36,297 nt of DNA from Actinomycetes bacterium (GTDB lineage Bacteria > Actinomycetota > Acidimicrobiia > Acidimicrobiales > UBA8190). This document shows, one piece after another, positions 35,950 to 36,297 of the stretch (the first letter of the stretch is position 1; the number at the start of each line of letters is the position of its first letter). The stretch is taken from positions 1 through 36,297 of the forward strand of contig JAJZLP010000092.1 in the NCBI GenBank assembly GCA_021803325.1. Direction: 5' to 3'. The translations under genes were made by a program, and so were the position numbers. Below the pieces are notes generated by a model. The model saw nothing but the letters and a program-made list of their open reading frames with translations. It searched no databases and had not been told where the DNA came from.

Positions 35950-36100
35950 ACGTGGCCAACCTCCGGTCCCACGTGGCCATCCTCCGGTCCCACGTAGCCA
36001 ACCTCCGGTGCGGCGCGGCCAACCCCCGGTGCAGCGCGGCCAACCTCCGGTGCAGCACGGCCAACCCCCAGTCCAGCGCGGCCAACCCCGGTGCAGTGCC
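35950..36100. repeat. 21-bp tandem repeat, about seven copies
   Basis: The unit is cacgtggccaacctccggtcc and variants (tgcagcgcggccaaccccc). On the minus strand one frame reads as seven-residue steps of the RLATWDR/GLAALHR type, but it has no convincing start or family, so I treat it as a non-coding repeat. Confidence 0.8.
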
Positions 36101-36120
36101 TATGGCCAAGAGCGGCTCAG

Positions 36121-36270
36121 GACCTTCAATCGACGGCGCCTCCCCAGCCACAGCCGACAGGGCACAGGCGGACCTTCAAAGGACGGCGGCTCCCCAGCCA
36201 CAGCCGACAGGGGACAGGGGCCAGGGGCCAGGGGCCAGGGGCCAGGGGCCAGGCCAGGCCAGGCCAGGGG
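36121..36270. repeat. 50-bp duplication followed by a ggggcca heptamer tract
   Basis: gaccttcaa starts two copies at 36121 and 36171, sharing ctccccagccacagccgaca. They are followed by five or so copies of ggggcca and then ccagg pentamers up to about 36268. The window ends without a gene in this stretch. Confidence 0.85.
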
Positions 36271-36297
36271 ACAGCCAGTGCCTACAGGCGATGGTTG

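Noticed and set aside
35576..36151. Minus-strand frame of 191 codons with seven-residue repeats upstream of the secreted-protein gene
   Set aside because: No ribosome site, no recognisable domain after the repeat, and it runs through the palindrome and presumed promoter region.

Overview
The window is very GC-rich, uses GTG starts freely and carries gene orders typical of Actinomycetota: pyrR-pyrB-pyrC-carA-carB-pyrD-pyrF-mihF-gmk-rpoZ-coaBC-metK-priA, followed by a def-fmt-rpe-ribD-ribBA-ribH-hisG block. The actinobacterial integration host factor (mihF), the C5,15-methyltransferase CobL and a PriA without recognisable ATPase motifs agree with this. A class 1B-like PyrD and a group-I-like PyrF point away from Mycobacterium or Streptomyces and towards a deep branch such as Acidimicrobiia. 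That placement is inference.

Layout. (1) 1-6407, minus strand: def, fmt, rpe, ribD, ribBA, ribH, hisG, tightly packed and overlapping, making formyl-Met processing enzymes, a pentose phosphate enzyme, riboflavin precursors and the first histidine enzyme. Several expected partners are absent: rsmB, the riboflavin synthase gene and hisE. (2) 6408-9198, plus strand: an amidase-signature hydrolase coupled to a TetR regulator, with a perfect 18-bp palindrome in the promoter and a 54-bp tandem repeat behind it. This islet sits between priA and def. (3) 9199-25620, minus strand: a continuous ~16-kb pyrimidine and housekeeping operon from pyrR to priA. Its short leader contains a close match to the PyrR-binding RNA motif next to the Shine-Dalgarno sequence. 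(4) 25850-28893, plus strand: cobB and cobL for corrin ring synthesis, divergent from the pyr operon. (5) 28930-33133, minus strand: an aldehyde dehydrogenase and a membrane diguanylate cyclase. (6) 33638-36297, minus strand: a BtuF-like metal-receptor-fold protein without signal peptide, a secreted modular protein, then repeat-filled DNA to the window edge.

The pervading oddity is tandem repetition. Short GC-rich repeats fill most intergenic spaces and also sit inside or at the ends of conserved enzymes (PyrB N-terminus, PyrD and CarB C-termini, PriA, Fmt, the cyclase N-terminus). Arrays inside recognised genes have periods divisible by three, whereas several intergenic ones (7, 28, 50, 89 bp) do not. 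Some arrays form possible translationally coupled micro-ORFs, and the start of cobB lies in a diverged repeat copy. The most novel-looking protein is the secreted one at 34567-35571: three modules, each with two cysteines exactly 41 positions apart, joined by Gly-Leu-Pro-Ser repeat linkers.

Functions of the conserved enzymes are secure from family motifs. Promoters, operators, micro-ORFs and repeat effects are inferences from sequence alone.
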